Shown: positions 18,074-30,255, counted from the first letter of the stretch. The stretch is DNA of 64,000 bases from Slackia equolifaciens (GCF_003725995.1 NZ_QIBX01000003.1:62001-126000), one strand, 5' to 3'. The notes: a model not told the origin generated them from the sequence alone. Numbers and translations are program-made.

Positions 18074-19516
18074 GTGACTGAGAATACGAAGAAGGAAGTG
18101 AAATTCCGCCACGGCATCCTGGCGTTCGGGCTGCTCGCCGTAGCCATGTTCGGATGCGTGGTGGGGCTCGGCACCGAGCCGCAGATCCCCATGGTCATCG
18201 GCTGCGCCGCCGCGGCGGGCATCGCGCTCTACCTGGGCAACTCCTGGGAAGAGGTCCTCGACGGGATGATGAAGGGGATCCTCGACGCCATGGAGGCCGT
18301 CCTCATCCTCATGTGCATCGGCATGCTCGTGGGCACGTGGATCCTGTCCGGCACCGTGCCGACGCTCATCTACTACGGCCTCAGCGTCATCAGCCCCGAG
18401 CTCTTCCTCGCGGTGGCGTTCCTCGGCACGCTGCTGGTGGGCATCGTGCTCGGCTCCTGGGGCGCCGCCGGCACCATCGGCATCGCCTTCATAGGCATCG
18501 CCGCCGCGCTCAACATCCCCCTGGGGATGGCGGCGGGCGCCATCATCGCGGGCGCCTACGTGAGCGAGATCGCCTCGCCCCTCACCGACGGGCCGGTGCT
18601 GTGCGCCGCCGTCGCCAAGGTGGGCGTGTTCAACATGTGCAAGAGATTCCTCCCCGTGGTTGCCGCCGTGTGCCTGGCGAGCGTGGGCATCTACCTTTTC
18701 CTGGGCAACATGGTGAGCGGCGGCATGACCGAGGCCGGCGCCGCGCAGGTAAGCGATCTGCTGGCCGCCCTCGACGAGTCCTACGCCATCGGGCCTCTGA
18801 CCCTCATCCCGCTCGTGGTCATGATCGCCTGCATCGTCATGCAGGTCCCCGCGATCCCGTCGTTCCTCCTCGGCGTCCTGCTCGCCGTCATCGAGGCAGT
18901 GTTCCTCCAGGGGGCGGACCTGGGCGTGGCCATCGAGGCCGCCAACACGGGCGTCGTGAGCACCACCGGGTACGAGGTCCTCGACACCCTGTTCTCCACC
19001 GGCGGCATCGAGGAGATGCTGCCCACCATCTCGATCGTCATCCTGGTCATGGCGTACGTCGGCGTCATGCAGAGCACCGGCCTCATGCACTCGCTAATCG
19101 ACCCCATCACCTCCAAGCTCAAGAGCTTCGGGGCGCTGGCGGCCACCTGCGTGGGCACGGGCGTCGTGTTCAACGTGCTCATGCCCGACCAGTACCCGGC
19201 CATCGCCATGTCGTGCAAGATGTACGGCGGCGCGTTCGAGGAGCACGACTCGCCCGGCGAGGTGTGGAGCAACATCGTCAACTCCAGCGCCGGCATCACC
19301 TCGGTGCTCGTGCCCTGGAACACCTGCTCCATCTACATGGTGACCATCCTGGGCGTGGCGTGCCTGGACTACCTGCCCTACGCGATCTTCTGCTACCTGT
19401 ACCCGATAGCCGTCATCGTCCTGTCGCTGCTGCTGGGCAAGAGGCTCGGCTGGGCGCCGAAGTACGTCATCGACCACCCGCGCGGCGCCAAGGGCGAGAC
19501 CGTGAAAGCCGAATAG
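18074..19516 (+). CDS. NhaC-family antiporter
   Basis: A 480-residue membrane protein of the NhaC family (Na+/H+ and amino-acid/organic-acid antiporters). Family hallmarks are GSWGAAGTIGIAF and AGAYVSEIASPLTDGPVLCAA, corresponding to the GSSWGTxGT and SPLSD regions. I chose the GTG at 18074, with GAAAGG 7 bases upstream. It lies between the putrescine-type carbamoyltransferase and carbamate kinase, where agmatine operons usually have an APC-type agmatine/putrescine antiporter, so a role in amine exchange is possible but unproven. Its coding DNA is strikingly GC-rich, like the preceding gene. Confidence 0.82.
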   Translation: MTENTKKEVKFRHGILAFGLLAVAMFGCVVGLGTEPQIPMVIGCAAAAGIALYLGNSWEEVLDGMMKGILDAMEAVLILMCIGMLVGTWILSGTVPTLIYYGLSVISPELFLAVAFLGTLLVGIVLGSWGAAGTIGIAFIGIAAALNIPLGMAAGAIIAGAYVSEIASPLTDGPVLCAAVAKVGVFNMCKRFLPVVAAVCLASVGIYLFLGNMVSGGMTEAGAAQVSDLLAALDESYAIGPLTLIPLVVMIACIVMQVPAIPSFLLGVLLAVIEAVFLQGADLGVAIEAANTGVVSTTGYEVLDTLFSTGGIEEMLPTISIVILVMAYVGVMQSTGLMHSLIDPITSKLKSFGALAATCVGTGVVFNVLMPDQYPAIAMSCKMYGGAFEEHDSPGEVWSNIVNSSAGITSVLVPWNTCSIYMVTILGVACLDYLPYAIFCYLYPIAVIVLSLLLGKRLGWAPKYVIDHPRGAKGETVKAE

Positions 19517-19562
19517 GGCATCAAAGACCCCCAATTCTTAACTGAATATGAAAGGACATCCC

Positions 19563-20513
19563 ATGAGCGAGAAAATCGTGGTCGCTCTGGGCGGCAACGC
19601 CCTGCAGTCCAAAGAAAGCGACGGAACCGCCGAGTCTCAGCTCGCCGTCGTGAAGGAAACCTGTTCCATTTTGGCGGATCTTTCCGCCGAGGGCTATGAG
19701 ATGGCCATCGTCCATGGCAATGGCCCGCAGGTGGGAAGGATTCTTCTCTCGAGCGAAACCGCCAAAGACGTCGTGCCCCCTATGCCGCTTGAAGTGTGCG
19801 GCGCCATGAGCGAAGGCTATATCGGGTATCACGTGCAGCAGGCGCTCAAGCACGAGCTTGCAAAGCGCGGTCTGGATTATCCCGTATGCACGATCGTCAC
19901 CCAAACCATCGTTGACGACAAGGATCCGTCTTTCAGCAATCCCACTAAGCCGATCGGCCCCTTCTACGACGAAGCCGAGGCGAAAGAGCTCGAGGAGACT
20001 CGCGGGTACGAGATGCGCGAGGACAAGGCACGCGGCGGCTGGAGGCGTGTGGTGGCTTCTCCCAAGCCCACCAAGATCGTCGAGATCGAGGCCGTGAAGC
20101 TTCTGTGGGACAAGGTTGTCGTCGTATGCGCTGGTGGCGGCGGCATTCCCGTGATCGAGCGACCCGACGGCACCCTTGAAGGGGCTGCCGCGGTCATCGA
20201 CAAGGATTTCGGTGCCGAGCTTCTTGCCGAGAACGTTGACGCCGACGTCCTCCTCATCCTTACCGAAGTCGAGAAAGTCGCCATTAATTTCGGTACGCCC
20301 GAGCAGAAAGACCTCGACCATCTTTCGCTCGAGGAAGCCGCGAAATACTGCGAAGAGGGCCAGTTCGGAAGCGGCAGCATGTTGCCGAAGGTGGAAGCCT
20401 GCATGAAGTTCGTGCGCGCATATCCCAGCAAGAGGGCCATCATCACCAGCCTGTCCAAGGCGAAAGAGGCCTTGGCCGGCAAAACGGGCACTGTGTTCAC
20501 CTATCACTGCTAG
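19563..20513 (+). CDS. arcC: Carbamate kinase
   Basis: A 316-residue amino-acid-kinase-fold enzyme that makes ATP and carbamate from carbamoyl phosphate and ADP. Visible motifs are VVALGGNALQ at the N-terminus, VHGNGPQVG, and CAGGGGIPV with the following DKDFGAELLAE. The start MSEKIVVALGG at 19563 has GAAAGGA 6 bases upstream; an ATG at 19548 overlaps that region. It is the energy-yielding last step after the upstream carbamoyltransferase. Codon use is nearer the genome average than that of the two genes before it. Confidence 0.94.
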   Translation: MSEKIVVALGGNALQSKESDGTAESQLAVVKETCSILADLSAEGYEMAIVHGNGPQVGRILLSSETAKDVVPPMPLEVCGAMSEGYIGYHVQQALKHELAKRGLDYPVCTIVTQTIVDDKDPSFSNPTKPIGPFYDEAEAKELEETRGYEMREDKARGGWRRVVASPKPTKIVEIEAVKLLWDKVVVVCAGGGGIPVIERPDGTLEGAAAVIDKDFGAELLAENVDADVLLILTEVEKVAINFGTPEQKDLDHLSLEEAAKYCEEGQFGSGSMLPKVEACMKFVRAYPSKRAIITSLSKAKEALAGKTGTVFTYHC

Positions 20514-20583
20514 GCGGACGCGAAAGCGGGGCGGGCGCCCGACGTTGCGTTGGACGCCCCGTATTCAAGATGGGTGATTGACC

Positions 20584-21837
20584 ATGAATCAAAACCAATC
20601 GTTCAAGCAAAAGATCTATCCCTGGCTCGTGGTGCTTGGTTGCGGCATGTGGGTGTCTGGCTCCATCGGATTTCTGACCATCGTCGCGGGTAATTTCTAT
20701 GTTCCTGTGAGCACCGACCTGGGCGTCTCCGAATCCTCCCTCGGATTCTACATGACGCTTGTGTGCATCGGGCAGGCCATCAGCTTCCCCATTGCGGGAC
20801 GCCTGGTTCCCAAGATGAACATCCCTGTGCACATGACCATCATCTGCGCCATCGAAGCGGCTGCCGCCGTCGCCATGTCTTTGTACGGCGACCTGTTCAT
20901 GTGGTACGTTTCCGGCGCGATCATCGGCCTGTGCATGGGATTCAACACGTCTATCGGCGTGGCCATCGTGCTGGAGAACTGGTTCGCCAAGAAAGACGGC
21001 TTCGCCATCGGCATGGCATGGGGCTTCGGCAGCCTTGCGAACGCCATCATGAGCCCCATCATCACCAACGTCATCGCCACGTCCGGCTGGCGCACGGGGT
21101 ATGTGGTGCTGGGCGTGACGAGCGCCATTCTCATGTGCGGTGCATCGCTGTTCATCGTTCGCCTGAAGCCTGAAGTCATCGGCCTGCTTCCGTATGGATA
21201 CGAGCAGAAGACCGAAAGCATTCACGTGGAAGACCCCACCGACGGCGTGTCGTTCCGCGATGCCGTGAAATCTCCCGCCTTCATTCTGCTGTTGGTGGCC
21301 ATGACGCTCATCACCATGACCACCGTGACCAACCAGCTGTTCACCAGCTTCGCCGAGTCGGTGGGCTATGGCGCAGGCATGGGCGGGCTCATGGTTTCCG
21401 TCGCCATGATCTGCGATATCCTTTGGAATCCGCTCATCGGAATCACGTGCGACAAGTTCGGGGCCGATAAGGGCGTGCTGCTGTGGTGCGGCGTGACCAT
21501 ACTCTCATTCGTGTGCCTCACGGTGGGCGCCACCATTCCGGCCTTCGCCTTCCTCGGAGCCGGCCTCAACGACACGATGTATGCCTGCTACGGAACGGGC
21601 GTCGCCATGCTCACGGCGTTTCTGTTCGGCAACAAAGACTACGCGAAGATCTATTCGCTGGTACCGGCAATCGGCTATGCGCTGGGTTGCATGGGCGTCC
21701 CCATCCTGACGGGCATTTATCAGGCAACCGGCGGATACGGGCCAGTATGGCTGTTCTGCATCGGCTGCGACGTGATCATCGGCCTGTGCGTCATCATCGC
21801 GGCGCGCAACTCCAAAAAGCTTCCGAGAACCGAGTAG
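20584..21837 (+). CDS. MFS transporter, oxalate/formate-antiporter-like
   Basis: A 417-residue major-facilitator protein with twelve predicted helices. The layout FGSLANAIMSPIITNVIATS and GWRTGYVVLGVTSAIL is typical of the OFA (oxalate:formate antiporter) group. The ATG at 20584 is used; the upstream TTG at 20578 adds two residues. A good ribosome-binding site is not evident. It follows carbamate kinase by 70 bases and ends at a strong terminator, so it may be the last gene of that operon. The substrate is unknown. Confidence 0.8.
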   Translation: MNQNQSFKQKIYPWLVVLGCGMWVSGSIGFLTIVAGNFYVPVSTDLGVSESSLGFYMTLVCIGQAISFPIAGRLVPKMNIPVHMTIICAIEAAAAVAMSLYGDLFMWYVSGAIIGLCMGFNTSIGVAIVLENWFAKKDGFAIGMAWGFGSLANAIMSPIITNVIATSGWRTGYVVLGVTSAILMCGASLFIVRLKPEVIGLLPYGYEQKTESIHVEDPTDGVSFRDAVKSPAFILLLVAMTLITMTTVTNQLFTSFAESVGYGAGMGGLMVSVAMICDILWNPLIGITCDKFGADKGVLLWCGVTILSFVCLTVGATIPAFAFLGAGLNDTMYACYGTGVAMLTAFLFGNKDYAKIYSLVPAIGYALGCMGVPILTGIYQATGGYGPVWLFCIGCDVIIGLCVIIAARNSKKLPRTE

Positions 21838-21880
21838 AGGGCATATTCCATCACGCGCGGCTTAACGCCGCATCAGGGTT

Positions 21881-21918
21881 GGCCGGGTTTGCCTCAAGCG
21901 CAAACCCGGCCTTATTGT
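21881..21918 (+). terminator. Rho-independent terminator after the MFS gene
   Basis: A perfect 12-bp stem, GGCCGGGTTTGC at 21881-21892 with GCAAACCCGGCC at 21900-21911, has a 7-base loop and is followed by TTATTGT. It separates the carbamoyltransferase operon from azlCD. Confidence 0.85.
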
Positions 21919-21964
21919 GCTCGGCATTCAAGCGATGCCTGGTGGGTTCGAAACCTTCACTTTC

Positions 21965-21995
21965 TTGCGCCGATGGGCTTCGGATGCCGTATAAT
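21965..21995 (+). promoter_or_regulatory. Candidate promoter of azlCD
   Basis: A consensus -10 hexamer TATAAT lies at 21990-21995. TTGCGC at 21965-21970 could be the -35, but with a long 19-base spacer. Transcription would begin near 22002, almost at the ATG of azlC at 22006, implying a leaderless or nearly leaderless message. Confidence 0.4.
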
Positions 21996-22005
21996 CTCGC
22001 CTGCT

Positions 22006-22800
22006 ATGCATCAAAACAAGAATGAACATATTCTGACCTCGGAGGAGCATGCGGCGTCTGGCGCCTGCGGATGCGACGGCGATTCGGCGATTGCCACGCT
22101 ACCCGTCCGCGATTCGTTCAAAGCCGCGCTTCCTATCATGGCGGGCTACGTCGTGCTCGGCCTGCCGTGCGGCATCCTGTGCTCCGCTGCCGGCATGGAG
22201 TGGTGGATGTGCGCCCTCATGTGCATTCTCTTCTATTCGGGCGCAGGTCAATACATGATCCCCAACATGTATCTCGCCAACAATCCGCTTTCGGCCATCA
22301 TTCTAAGCGTCACGCTCATCAATACGCGCCAGATGCTCTATGGCGCGTCTCTTTCGCAATTCTGCGGCCGCGTGTCTAAGCGTCTGGCGTTTCTGTTCGG
22401 CGCAACGGTGACCGACGAAAGCTTCGGAGTGAACCTGGCGCGCTTCATAAACGGTGGCTGGAGCGTCAAATCGGCCCTTTGGGTGAATCTGTTTTCGCAA
22501 AGCGCGTGGACGCTCGCCAATATCGCAGGCGCGCTCATAGGGGCCGCCGTATCTCTTCCTACGGCGCTTGCCTCCTTTGCCATGACATCGCTGTTCATCT
22601 GCCTTCTATGCATGCAAAAGGTTTCAAAGGCCAATGCCATCGCGGTGGTTGGGGCAATTTTGGGCGTCATCGTGTGCAAGTGCGTGGGTCTTTCGGGGCC
22701 GGCCATTCTCATCGGCGCGCTTGCCGGCGTAGGATGCGCGCTCCTGTTCAGCCTGAAAACAGGCGAGAGCGATGACTCGTCCATCAAGGTGGGTGATTAG
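22006..22800 (+). CDS. azlC: AzlC-family branched-chain amino acid exporter, large subunit
   Basis: A 264-residue membrane protein. AzlC and the small AzlD together export branched-chain amino acids or analogues. The family core starts at DSFKAALPIMAGYVVLGLPCG; FYSGAGQYM and a NTRQMLYGASLS segment follow. The ATG at 22006 begins a 40-residue hydrophilic Cys/Asp-containing leader and has no ribosome-binding site; the consensus -10 lies only 11 bases upstream. A strong GGAGGAG at 22041-22047 leads only to an out-of-frame ATG, so the exact start is uncertain. Confidence 0.88.
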   Translation: MHQNKNEHILTSEEHAASGACGCDGDSAIATLPVRDSFKAALPIMAGYVVLGLPCGILCSAAGMEWWMCALMCILFYSGAGQYMIPNMYLANNPLSAIILSVTLINTRQMLYGASLSQFCGRVSKRLAFLFGATVTDESFGVNLARFINGGWSVKSALWVNLFSQSAWTLANIAGALIGAAVSLPTALASFAMTSLFICLLCMQKVSKANAIAVVGAILGVIVCKCVGLSGPAILIGALAGVGCALLFSLKTGESDDSSIKVGD

Positions 22801-22801
22801 C

Positions 22802-23140
22802 GTGTCGATCGGCGATTTCCTCATCGTGTTCGTTGCGGTCGCGCTCACCATGCTGGCGTGCCGCGTGCTTCCGGTGTTCCTCCTCAAGGGCAAGCAGCTG
22901 CCCGAGACGGTGGTGCGTGCCCTTAATTTCATTCCGCCTGCGGCTTTTGCCGCGCTTGTTGCCAACGATTTGTTCGACCCGTCCAAGGTGACGAGCGGCG
23001 ATGTATGGAGTTGGCTTGCGCCTTTGATTGCGGCTGCCTGTGTCGTGGTGGTCGGCGCGAAAACCAAATCAATGGCCTGGTGCATCGTTGTTGGCGTCGG
23101 CGCGCTGGCGGTTCTTACGTATCTACCTGCAATGGCGTAG
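22802..23140 (+). CDS. azlD: AzlD-family branched-chain amino acid exporter, small subunit
   Basis: A 112-residue protein with about four membrane helices, including LTMLACRVLPVFLLKGKQLP and VVRALNFIPPAAFAALVAND, both typical of AzlD. The GTG at 22802 directly follows the azlC stop, with AAGGTGGG upstream. An ATG at 22772 would overlap azlC by 29 bases. It works as the partner subunit of AzlC. Confidence 0.88.
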   Translation: MSIGDFLIVFVAVALTMLACRVLPVFLLKGKQLPETVVRALNFIPPAAFAALVANDLFDPSKVTSGDVWSWLAPLIAAACVVVVGAKTKSMAWCIVVGVGALAVLTYLPAMA

Positions 23141-23415
23141 TTTGGCTCGCCTTTCGGACGCATGCGAAGAAAATGCATATATTTCCATCTTGAAAACTAT
23201 TTACGTGAAATTATGCGCCGAATACGAATTTCTCTGCAGAGTTCATGCATTGAGTCGTATACTGCCCCAAGTGCAAAAAACGGGTTGTTTGTACATTCCT
23301 CGACATTATCCAGCAGTCGAAGAGCAAACCCGATCGCTTGCGTGCCAAATGGGGCTTGCGCGAGCGTGCTCGGGTGCGCCTTGGCGAGTGCGGGGTAGCG
23401 CGGAATGCCTTTAAT
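23141..23415 (+). promoter_or_regulatory. carAB upstream region
   Basis: About 300 bases without a gene lie between azlD and carA. TATACT at 23258-23263 is a possible -10 element without a convincing -35; it would give a leader of about 180 bases. CGGGTT near 23280 could pair with AACCCG near 23328 across a long loop. No classic terminator is visible. The GC content rises sharply after about 23325. Confidence 0.35.
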
Positions 23416-23440
23416 CCGGTACCGAGAGACCGAAAAGGAG
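23416..23440 (+). promoter_or_regulatory. Candidate PyrR-type binding loop at the carA ribosome-binding site
   Basis: The leader reads CCGGTACCGAGAGACCG and runs directly into the AAAAGGAG ribosome-binding site of carA. CGGT and ACCG can pair around an ACCGAGAG loop. This resembles the purine-rich GAGAG loop bound by PyrR (consensus ARUCCNGNGAGGYU), with about ten of fourteen positions compatible. In mycobacteria PyrR acts on translation, which would fit a loop overlapping the Shine-Dalgarno sequence. This is a by-eye match only. Confidence 0.35.
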
Positions 23441-23448
23441 ACAAGCGC

Positions 23449-24889
23449 ATGAGCACATCATCCAGCATCGGCACAACGTGCCAGGCTGCGTCGCACGCGC
23501 AGCCGAAATCATTAGCACAGCAATTGATAGCCGCCACGAGCAAAAAGGCTCGGAGTGCGGCTATTTTAATGCTCGCAGACGGAACCGTGTTTTACGGACG
23601 CGCCTGCGGGGCGAGCGGTGAGGTAACGGGGGAGGTGTGCTTCAACACCTCGCTCGAAGGCTACTTCGAGGTCATCACCGATCCTTCGTATGCCGGCCAG
23701 ATCGTCACCATGACGTATCCCCAGATCGGCAACTATGGCGTAAACGTCGCTGACACCCAGATGGCTCCGCAGTATCCCCAGATGTATTGCGGCAATCTGA
23801 GCCCGGCCCTGCGCGGCCTTGTCGTGCATGATATGTGCGAGACGCCCTCTAACTGGCGTTCCGAAATGTCGCTCCCCGAATACCTCGAAGAACGCAACAT
23901 CGTAGCGATCGAGGGCATAGACACCCGCGCCCTAGTCCGCCATCTACGCGACAACGGCTCTCAGAAAGGCATCCTCTCCACCATCGACCTTGATGAGAAG
24001 TCGCTGGCGGCGAAACTCGCTGAGGCGCCTGAACTCGTGGGTACGAACCTGGTGCAAACGGTGAGCTGCAAGGAGGCGTATTCCTACTCCTACGGCCGCT
24101 CCATGAAGAGCCGTGCGTTTGCCGTGCAGGAGCCTGCTCCGGCCCGCCGCAACGTGGTCGTCTACGATTGCGGCATCAAGCGCGGAATTCTTGACGGGCT
24201 GGTCAATGCCGGGTGCGCGCCTACGCTGGTGCCGTGGAACACGCCCGCATCCGAAGTGCTCAAGCTTCAGCCCGACGGCGTGTTTCTTTCAAACGGCCCC
24301 GGCGACCCCGATGCGGTAGATGCGACTTATTCCCAGGTGAAAAAGCTGCTGGGTAAGGTTCCCGTGTTCGGCATTTGCCTCGGTCATCAGATGATCAGCC
24401 TCGCCTGCGGCGGCTCCATTGAAAAACTGAAGTACGGCCATCGCGGCGGCAACCAGCCGGTGATGAACCTTCTCAGCGGTCGCGTTGAGGTCACGGCGCA
24501 AAACCACGGCTTCAACCTGGTGTTCCCAAGCTTGGGCGAGCTAATTTCCGAGGAATCGGGCGGCGTGTCCAAGCATCCCGTTTCGGGCGACTTGCGCTTC
24601 TGGAGCGAGCGCCGCATCGCGCCGGTGGTGCGCAACAAGCGCTTCGGCCGCATTCGTCTCACCCACGTGAACCTCAACGACGGCACCTGCGAAGGCATCC
24701 AGCTCCTCGATGCGAAGGCGTTCAGCGTTCAGTACCATCCCGAGGCAAGCCCCGGGCCAACCGACGCGCATTATTTGTTTACCGCCTTCATGCGCCTGAT
24801 GGATGGGGAAGAGGACTATTTGAACATCGATATCTCGAAGGACCGCCTGGCGGGTTGGGTCTTTGGCTCTGAGGAGAAGGAGGCCCACA

Positions 24890-24897
<8 letters not shown>
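23449..24897 (+). CDS. carA: Carbamoyl-phosphate synthase small subunit
   Basis: A 482-residue glutaminase subunit that supplies ammonia to CarB for carbamoyl phosphate, used for pyrimidines and arginine. The class I amidotransferase domain has [18 protein letters not shown] with nucleophile Cys310, and a later HPEASPGP with the catalytic His-Glu pair. The ATG at 23449 follows AAAAGGAG by 8 bases and adds about 35 residues before the usual [14 protein letters not shown] start, a modest N-terminal extension. It overlaps carB by 8 bases, implying translational coupling. Confidence 0.95.
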
Positions 24898-28165
<3,268 letters not shown>

Positions 28166-28195
28166 CCTTACTGGCTCGTTTTGTCAGCCTGTTGA

Positions 28196-28246
28196 AGAGC
28201 CGCGTCATCGCAAGCCGTTGGCCGAGGATGACGCGGCTCTTTGTTT
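28196..28246 (+). terminator. Rho-independent terminator after carB
   Basis: A perfect 14-bp stem, AGAGCCGCGTCATC at 28196-28209 with GATGACGCGGCTCT at 28227-28240, has a 17-base loop and is followed by TTGTTT. Confidence 0.8.
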
Positions 28247-28486
28247 GATCGCTCGTTGGCGAGCGGTTCCATGTATTACGTTTACATCTGATGCCGCCGT
28301 TCGCCTTGGGATGGCAACCGTTCGCGCCGAGGACGACGCGACGTATGACTTGGATTTAACATTCCGGCAATATCACTTTAGTGCGTTAGAGTATACTGAA
28401 AACATACCGTATTTCGCCGAGGCACATGCGCGTCGTTTGCTTCGACGAAATGCGGCTCTGACAGCACAATAGAAAGGCGGGCTATC
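28247..28486. other. Intergenic region upstream of the permease gene
   Basis: No convincing gene was found. A TATACT hexamer at 28392-28397 may be the -10 of the downstream permease, but no good -35 was found at the usual spacing. An 84-codon open frame at 28218-28472 begins inside the carB terminator, lacks a ribosome-binding site and does not resemble a known protein. GAAAGGCGG at 28471-28479 serves the downstream start. Confidence 0.4.
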
Positions 28487-29809
28487 ATGACTAACGATAA
28501 CGATTATTCGCTATCGCGCATCCCCGAAGGAGCTAAAGAGCCGTTCTGGCAGATTCTCATGGTGCGTATTGGCGCCATCTGCTGCGTGTCCCAGTTGGTT
28601 CTGGGCGCCACGCTTGGCTACGGCATGTCGTTCTGGGGGGCGTTCTGGGCCACCATGCTCGGTTCTGTCATCCTCCAGGTGCTTAGCTGGGCGCTGGGTA
28701 CTGCGGCTGCGCGCGAGGGTCTTTCCACGAGTCTCCTGTCTCGTTGGGCGGGTCTAGGCAAAAATGGCTCCGCGATCCTGGGCGGCGTTGTTGCCATTTC
28801 TATGGTGGGTTGGTTCGGCGTTCAGAACTGCGTGTTCGCTGAAGGCATGTTCGACATCACCGGCGTGCTCAACTATCCCATCTGGGCGTTGATCACCGGC
28901 CTGGGCATCACGCTGCTGGTTGCCGCGGGCATTCGCTGGATCGCTCGCTTCGCATCCATCTTTGTGCCGTTGTTCATTCTTGCGGTCATCGTGTCGGCGG
29001 TCATCGTTCTTCAGGATCACTCTCTCATCGAGTTCCTGAACTCCCCGCATCCTGGTCCTGAGCTGGGCTTCGGTGCTGCCGTGACCATCGTCGCAGGCGG
29101 CTTCATCGCCGGCGCCATCTGCACGCCCGACTATTCTCGCTATCTCAAGGACGGTAAGCAGGTCTTTTGGATGACCCTGGTCGGTACCTTCGTGGGCGAG
29201 CTGGGTATGAACCTCCTCGCCGTTATCCTGTGCCATGCCACCGGCACGCAGAACGTCACCGACATCATGATGGCGACTTCCGGCGTGTTGGGCGTCATCA
29301 TCGTCGTTGCTTCCACGGTCAAGCTGAACGACATCAACCTGTATTCCTCCGGCCTGGGCATCGCCACCATGATCAACGCGCTGTTCAACGTGAAAGTGAA
29401 TCGCGCTGCGATGATTTGGGGCCTGGGCATCGTCGGCACCGTTCTCTCGATGGTGGGCGTCATCAATTACTTCCAGAGCTTCCTGACGCTTCTCGGCGTT
29501 GCCATTCCTCCTGTAGCCGGCATCATGGTCATCGATTACTACCTGCTGCGTCGCAATCGCGCCGAATTGGAGGAAACGCGCAATGACGGCACGCTTCCCA
29601 AGCGCGTGGAAAAATGGAATCCCATCACTATCGTGGTGTGGATTCTGGCCTTCGTCGTGGGCGAGGTGAGCAGCATCTACTCCATCGGCATTCCGGGTCT
29701 GAACTCCCTCGTATTTGCCGGCGTGGTGTACTACATCGCCATGAAGGCCTACGGTGCCGCCAAAAAGGTGGATGTTGTCAAGTTCCCCGAAACCGATCAG
29801 GTGCTGTAA
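28487..29809 (+). CDS. Cytosine-permease-like NCS1 family transporter
   Basis: A 440-residue membrane protein of the NCS1 (nucleobase:cation symporter) family, closest in pattern to CodB. Supporting stretches are IPEGAKEPFWQILMVRIGAI near the N-terminus, CTPDYSRYLKDGK in the middle loop, and PPVAGIMVIDYYLLRR near the C-terminus. Roughly twelve helices are visible. GAAAGGCGG precedes the ATG. It stands alone between two terminators, downstream of carAB, which is compatible with a pyrimidine-salvage role; no deaminase is adjacent. The substrate is inferred. Confidence 0.82.
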   Translation: MTNDNDYSLSRIPEGAKEPFWQILMVRIGAICCVSQLVLGATLGYGMSFWGAFWATMLGSVILQVLSWALGTAAAREGLSTSLLSRWAGLGKNGSAILGGVVAISMVGWFGVQNCVFAEGMFDITGVLNYPIWALITGLGITLLVAAGIRWIARFASIFVPLFILAVIVSAVIVLQDHSLIEFLNSPHPGPELGFGAAVTIVAGGFIAGAICTPDYSRYLKDGKQVFWMTLVGTFVGELGMNLLAVILCHATGTQNVTDIMMATSGVLGVIIVVASTVKLNDINLYSSGLGIATMINALFNVKVNRAAMIWGLGIVGTVLSMVGVINYFQSFLTLLGVAIPPVAGIMVIDYYLLRRNRAELEETRNDGTLPKRVEKWNPITIVVWILAFVVGEVSSIYSIGIPGLNSLVFAGVVYYIAMKAYGAAKKVDVVKFPETDQVL

Positions 29810-29911
29810 CGCCGAACTGCTCGACAGAATCTTTCATGTGGTTTTTAGCTTGCTGATGCCGCCTATGTGGTGCGCTGTACTATTGGAATGTTTCTGTTAG
29901 CAATGTGAAAT

Positions 29912-29948
29912 TAAAGGCGAGGCCAATACTGCCTCGCCTTTTCGCTTT
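29912..29948 (+). terminator. Rho-independent terminator after the permease gene
   Basis: A perfect 11-bp stem, AAAGGCGAGGC at 29912-29922 with GCCTCGCCTTT at 29930-29940, has a 7-base loop and is followed by TCGCTTTTTTT. It is among the clearest terminators in the window. Confidence 0.88.
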
Positions 29949-30255
29949 TTTTGACCCCATTGATGATCTACGTCATAGCCGCAGCAACTATCATAGCGAC
30001 GGAGCAACGGGCGTCGGCAGGGGTGCGTCAATACATGACAATCATCAAAATCGATCAAATAATTTCGATTTTCTACCGTTCGATAGTTCCTGTTGCTTTC
30101 CCTTGCTCACATTTCGGCCCTTGATGGGCTTTTACGCCAGAATAAAGGCGTTTTCCATGGCCTTGAATTCAATATAACGGTATAAAACCGAAAATTTTTT
30201 GACCCGATTTCTCAATACGCTATTACAGGATGAGACGCCGGACTTCAACCGTCTT
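29949..30255. other. AT-rich convergent intergenic region with several hairpins
   Basis: No gene is supported here. Three inverted repeats are visible: AAAATCGA at 30047-30054 with TCGATTTT at 30065-30072; GCCC-TTGA-GGGC followed by TTTT near 30118-30132; and ACGCC with GGCGT followed by TTTTC near 30134-30155. Some may terminate telA transcription from the minus strand. Confidence 0.4.

Noticed and set aside
16843-18222. A 459-codon minus-strand frame across the carbamoyltransferase gene
   Set aside because: It is an artefact of very high third-position GC on the opposite strand; its translation is Val/His/Gly/Leu-rich without motifs.
28218-28472. 84-codon frame between carB and the permease
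   Set aside because: It starts inside the carB terminator, lacks a ribosome-binding site and shows no family resemblance.
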